Made by a program: the position numbers and the translations under genes. From Kiloniella laminariae DSM 19542 (GTDB lineage Bacteria > Pseudomonadota > Alphaproteobacteria > Kiloniellales > Kiloniellaceae), in contig NZ_KB893169.1 of the NCBI RefSeq assembly GCF_000374005.1, positions 93,599 to 157,598 on the forward strand: 64,000 nucleotides of DNA, read 5' to 3'. Below are positions 61,976 to 64,000 of this stretch, in pieces; the first letter of the stretch is position 1; each line of letters opens with the position of its first letter. The notes under the pieces were generated by a model, which was not told the DNA's origin, ran no database searches, and saw only the letters and a program-made list of their open reading frames with translations.

Positions 61976-62314
61976 TCAGATAAATTCGAGGCAATGAAGC
62001 GGCAGAATACCCGCCATGATACTTGCCAGTTTTTCAGGGCTGTCCTTGAAGCGTAAACCGACGACCTGGCCTCTTGACCAAACCACCTCTGAAATAAACT
62101 GGACACCATTGGAGATATTGATCACCAGCCGGGTACCCACCGCGACTCCCTGTTCAAATCTGGCGCGAACACCATTTACAGAAATGTCGAAGATAACGCA
62201 CTTGCTGGATACTTCCGGGCTTTCACCCGAGCACTCGCCATTCCAGAGAACAGAGATACGCTGAAAGCGCCGCTGATCGTCCCCGGTAAAGCCGGCAATC
62301 GTTTTCTGTGTCAT
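61976..62314 (-). CDS. PilZ-domain protein (possible c-di-GMP receptor)
   Basis: About 112 residues from ATG 62314 (MTQKTIAGFTG). RRFQR near residue 15 and DISVNGVRARFEQG near 45 match the RxxxR and D/NxSxxG motifs of PilZ, so it should bind cyclic di-GMP. A stand-alone PilZ; may act on flagellar or surface functions, consistent with the neighbouring rod-like gene. Confidence 0.8.
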   Translation of the reverse strand: MTQKTIAGFTGDDQRRFQRISVLWNGECSGESPEVSSKCVIFDISVNGVRARFEQGVAVGTRLVINISNGVQFISEVVWSRGQVVGLRFKDSPEKLASIMAGILPLHCLEFI

Positions 62315-62512
62315 AAGCCAATGCCTCAATCTCCTGACGCTGACAGGCCAGGAAGCAACCCCTTCACAAGGATCAGATGCATTAGTATAGGAGATTAGAT
62401 CGAAACAGTAAAGTTAATGCCTTGAAGCAGGGCCGAGCCAGAGAATAGCTATAAAATGGTGCTCAAGCATAATAAGCACGAGTCAGAGAATAAACTTTTC
62501 CACCCCAAGGAA

Positions 62513-62899
62513 TTACTTGGTATCACGCGTGCCAATTTCCAACAACGCGTCGTCAAGTTCAGTAAAAGTTCTGATCACAGCCGCATTTGCCTTGTAAGCC
62601 GTCACGGCAAGTTTCTGATTAACCAGCTCTTCTTCTATGTTAACACCTGTTGAAGAAAAAACCTGAAGGAAGTCACTTGCCTGTCCCGTTGCCGAAAGAG
62701 GTGTATTTGTCGTGAGCTGATACACAGAGCCACGCACACCAGGCTCCGTACTGACAGCATCAACAGCACTCGGTGTAAAGGGTACCTTTTCCGGCAAGCG
62801 CCCAGAGTCCAGAGACCCCGCATTGACGATATTATTCGCCGATACAGACACTCTCAAAGACTGCAGTTTAAGTCCGGATACAGGTATCGAATAGTCCAT
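62513..62899 (-). CDS. Flagellar basal-body rod-like protein
   Basis: A 128-residue protein: N-terminus SIPVSGLKLQSLRVSVSANNIVNAGSLD matches the FlgB/FlgC/FlgG-type rod N-terminal motif (A-x-x-x-x-N-N-I-A-N), and the C-terminal VNIEEELVNQKLAVTAYKANAAVIRTFTELDDALLEI matches their C-terminal helix. No other flagellar gene lies nearby, so it is an isolated rod-type protein. Confidence 0.75.
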   Translation of the reverse strand: MDYSIPVSGLKLQSLRVSVSANNIVNAGSLDSGRLPEKVPFTPSAVDAVSTEPGVRGSVYQLTTNTPLSATGQASDFLQVFSSTGVNIEEELVNQKLAVTAYKANAAVIRTFTELDDALLEIGTRDTK

Positions 62900-63073
62900 T
62901 TACATCTTCTCCTCTCCTGTATTCTACGCCAGAACAAGAGCGCTGGCAATTTCGGGTATTTTAGATAAATCCCCGACTTAAAAGTCAATAATTCAACGAT
63001 ATAACCAAAATCAAAAGCAAAAAGACCATGTCCTTGCGCGATTGGCAGAAAACAAAAATTTCATGATATGCAC

Positions 63074-63114
63074 ATCGTTCTGTCATATATCAGCTTGATA
63101 TATGACAGAACGAT
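63074..63114. promoter_or_regulatory. Long palindromic operator of PadR gene
   Basis: A perfect 19-bp inverted repeat (left arm 63074-63092, right arm 63096-63114, spacer 3 bp) with core TGTCATATATCA. It lies 42 bp before the PadR start. PadR proteins bind ATGT-N8-ACAT-like palindromes, so autoregulation of the PadR-efflux operon is likely. Confidence 0.8.
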
Positions 63115-63155
63115 CTATATTTAATCCACATAGGTGATAAAACGAGAAAATCTTT

Positions 63156-63722
63156 ATGGACGTTAGAACTCTCTGCCTCGGCGCCCTCTATCTGGGAGAA
63201 GCCAGTGGCTACGAAATAAAGAAAGCCTTTGAAGAAGGTCCTTTCAGCCACTTTCAGGATGCCAGTTTTGGCTCGATCTATCCGGCACTCGGGCGCCTGT
63301 CCAGTGAAGGGCTGGTCGATTGCACCCAGATGGCCCAGGAAAAACGTCCCGACAAGAAAGTCTATCGGCTGACAGAAAAGGGAAATCTGGTGCTGATGGA
63401 AAGCCTCATGACCCCTCCTGCACCGGATAGAGTAACTTCGGATTTTTTCTTTCTACTTTATTTCTCTGATCTTCTGCCCCCACGCCAGATGCGTCTGCTT
63501 ATCGACAAGCGGATTGTTTTTTATCAGGAGACCATAAAACGCATGAGTGACTGCGACCCATCGACTTTTCCCATGGGTCGGCAACTCTGCCATGGTCTGG
63601 GCATGACCATCTACAAATCTTCGCTCGACTATCTTGAGCAACACAAACACGCATTTCCGAGCGAGGGTTCTTCCCTCCCGCCGCTCTCAACCAGCAAGAC
63701 ATCAGGCAGGCTCGTATTATGA
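63156..63722 (+). CDS. PadR-family transcriptional regulator
   Basis: A 188-residue regulator. Winged HTH at ~5-85 (RTLCLGALYLGEASGYEIKKAFEEGPFSHFQDASFGSIYPALGRLSSEGLVDCTQM, then KVYRLTEKG); helical C-terminal half for dimerisation. Its stop overlaps the start of the efflux adaptor gene (ATGA), so it very likely controls that pump. Confidence 0.9.
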   Translation: MDVRTLCLGALYLGEASGYEIKKAFEEGPFSHFQDASFGSIYPALGRLSSEGLVDCTQMAQEKRPDKKVYRLTEKGNLVLMESLMTPPAPDRVTSDFFFLLYFSDLLPPRQMRLLIDKRIVFYQETIKRMSDCDPSTFPMGRQLCHGLGMTIYKSSLDYLEQHKHAFPSEGSSLPPLSTSKTSGRLVL

Positions 63723-64000
63723 AAATATCCTATCTTCTCGCATTCGCTCTTGCTGCAGGATCTATTACCTGGGTGGCATCCGGTCAATTCTCAGGGGATT
63801 CCGAAGCTGGAACCTCTGCACAGCCAGAGATAAAGAAACCTCCTGTTGATCTGAATCAGGAACAACGCATCCCTTCGGTTCGGGTCCTGCAACAGAGCGC
63901 AGAAGACTTCACCCGGCACCTGACCATTCGCGGGCGGACAGAAGCCCTGCGGTATGTGGATGTAAAAAGCGAGACCAGCGGCCGTATTGTCGAACTCCCC
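63719..64000 (+). CDS. RND efflux periplasmic adaptor (partial)
   Basis: The first ~94 residues, cut by the window end. An N-terminal membrane anchor/signal (KISYLLAFALAAGSITWVASG), then RIPSVRVLQQSAEDFTRHLTIRGRTEALRYVDVKSETSGRIVEL, the typical MFP/HlyD-type biotinyl-lipoyl start. The RND transporter gene is expected downstream. Confidence 0.82.
   Translation, partial: MKISYLLAFALAAGSITWVASGQFSGDSEAGTSAQPEIKKPPVDLNQEQRIPSVRVLQQSAEDFTRHLTIRGRTEALRYVDVKSETSGRIVELP

Noticed and set aside
1-64000. CRISPR arrays, rRNA genes and insertion sequences
   Set aside because: No regularly spaced repeats, no rRNA-like stretch and no transposase frame were seen.

Overview
The window comes from an alphaproteobacterial chromosome of moderate GC. 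The genus is not certain; a marine Kiloniella-like or Rhodospirillales-type bacterium would fit the many peptide and sugar ABC transporters, the PAS_5/PilZ proteins and the flagellar rod-like protein. About the first 33.8 kb is the right-hand part of a prophage. The rest, 34.1-64.0 kb, is host chromosome.

Prophage structural half (1-17.4 kb, all minus strand). In transcription order it encodes terminase small and large subunits, gpW, lambda-type portal, S49 protease, a separate acidic scaffold-like protein, gpD-like decoration protein, lambda-type major capsid, head-tail connectors, then a Mu-type contractile tail: sheath, tube, tail chaperone with a probable -1 frameshift extension, tape measure, gpN/gp43, gpP/gp44, gp45 and gp46 (cut by the window edge). 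It is thus a lambda-head/Mu-tail hybrid that integrates with a tyrosine integrase, not a Mu transposase. Fibre and lysis genes are presumably beyond base 1. The gap upstream of terminase (17.38-17.91 kb) holds a 23-bp inverted repeat around 98 bp and two terminator-like hairpins.

Prophage control half (17.9-33.8 kb). A minus-strand operon (17.9-21.1 kb) encodes an HTH protein, a replication-type HTH protein and a KilA-N protein, preceded by an Ash/Icd-like reading frame and an apparent C4-type antisense RNA whose loop is complementary to the KilA-N Shine-Dalgarno. A plus-strand cargo block (21.1-23.2 kb) carries a membrane protein and a hicAB toxin-antitoxin pair. A second minus-strand operon (23.2-25.3 kb) has a CII-like protein, an HD hydrolase and three small proteins. 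Divergent cro-like and cI-like genes flank a palindromic operator, and variants of that operator recur 1.05 kb away before the plus-strand early operon (26.8-32.5 kb): small proteins, an XRE-ParB fusion, a compact cytosine-methyltransferase-like protein, a Lar-type zinc ribbon with a coiled coil, and a PAPS-reductase-like PP-loop protein. The integrase (32.5-33.8 kb, minus) appears to have lost two catalytic residues.

Host part (34.1-64.0 kb). An XRE-cupin regulator, a GNAT acetyltransferase and an M42-like peptidase are followed by a decayed coq7 copy, a histidine kinase and a DUF533/TerB-like protein. Two complete peptide ABC importers follow (39.1-44.5 and 55.7-61.3 kb, minus), the first next to two M20 amidohydrolases and a LysR regulator. 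Between them lies a sugar importer operon (49.6-54.7 kb, plus) with an embedded PfkB kinase and a divergent ROK repressor. The right end has a PilZ protein, a lone flagellar-rod-like protein, and a PadR regulator translationally coupled to an RND periplasmic adaptor that runs off the window. Several regulators have near-perfect palindromic operators.
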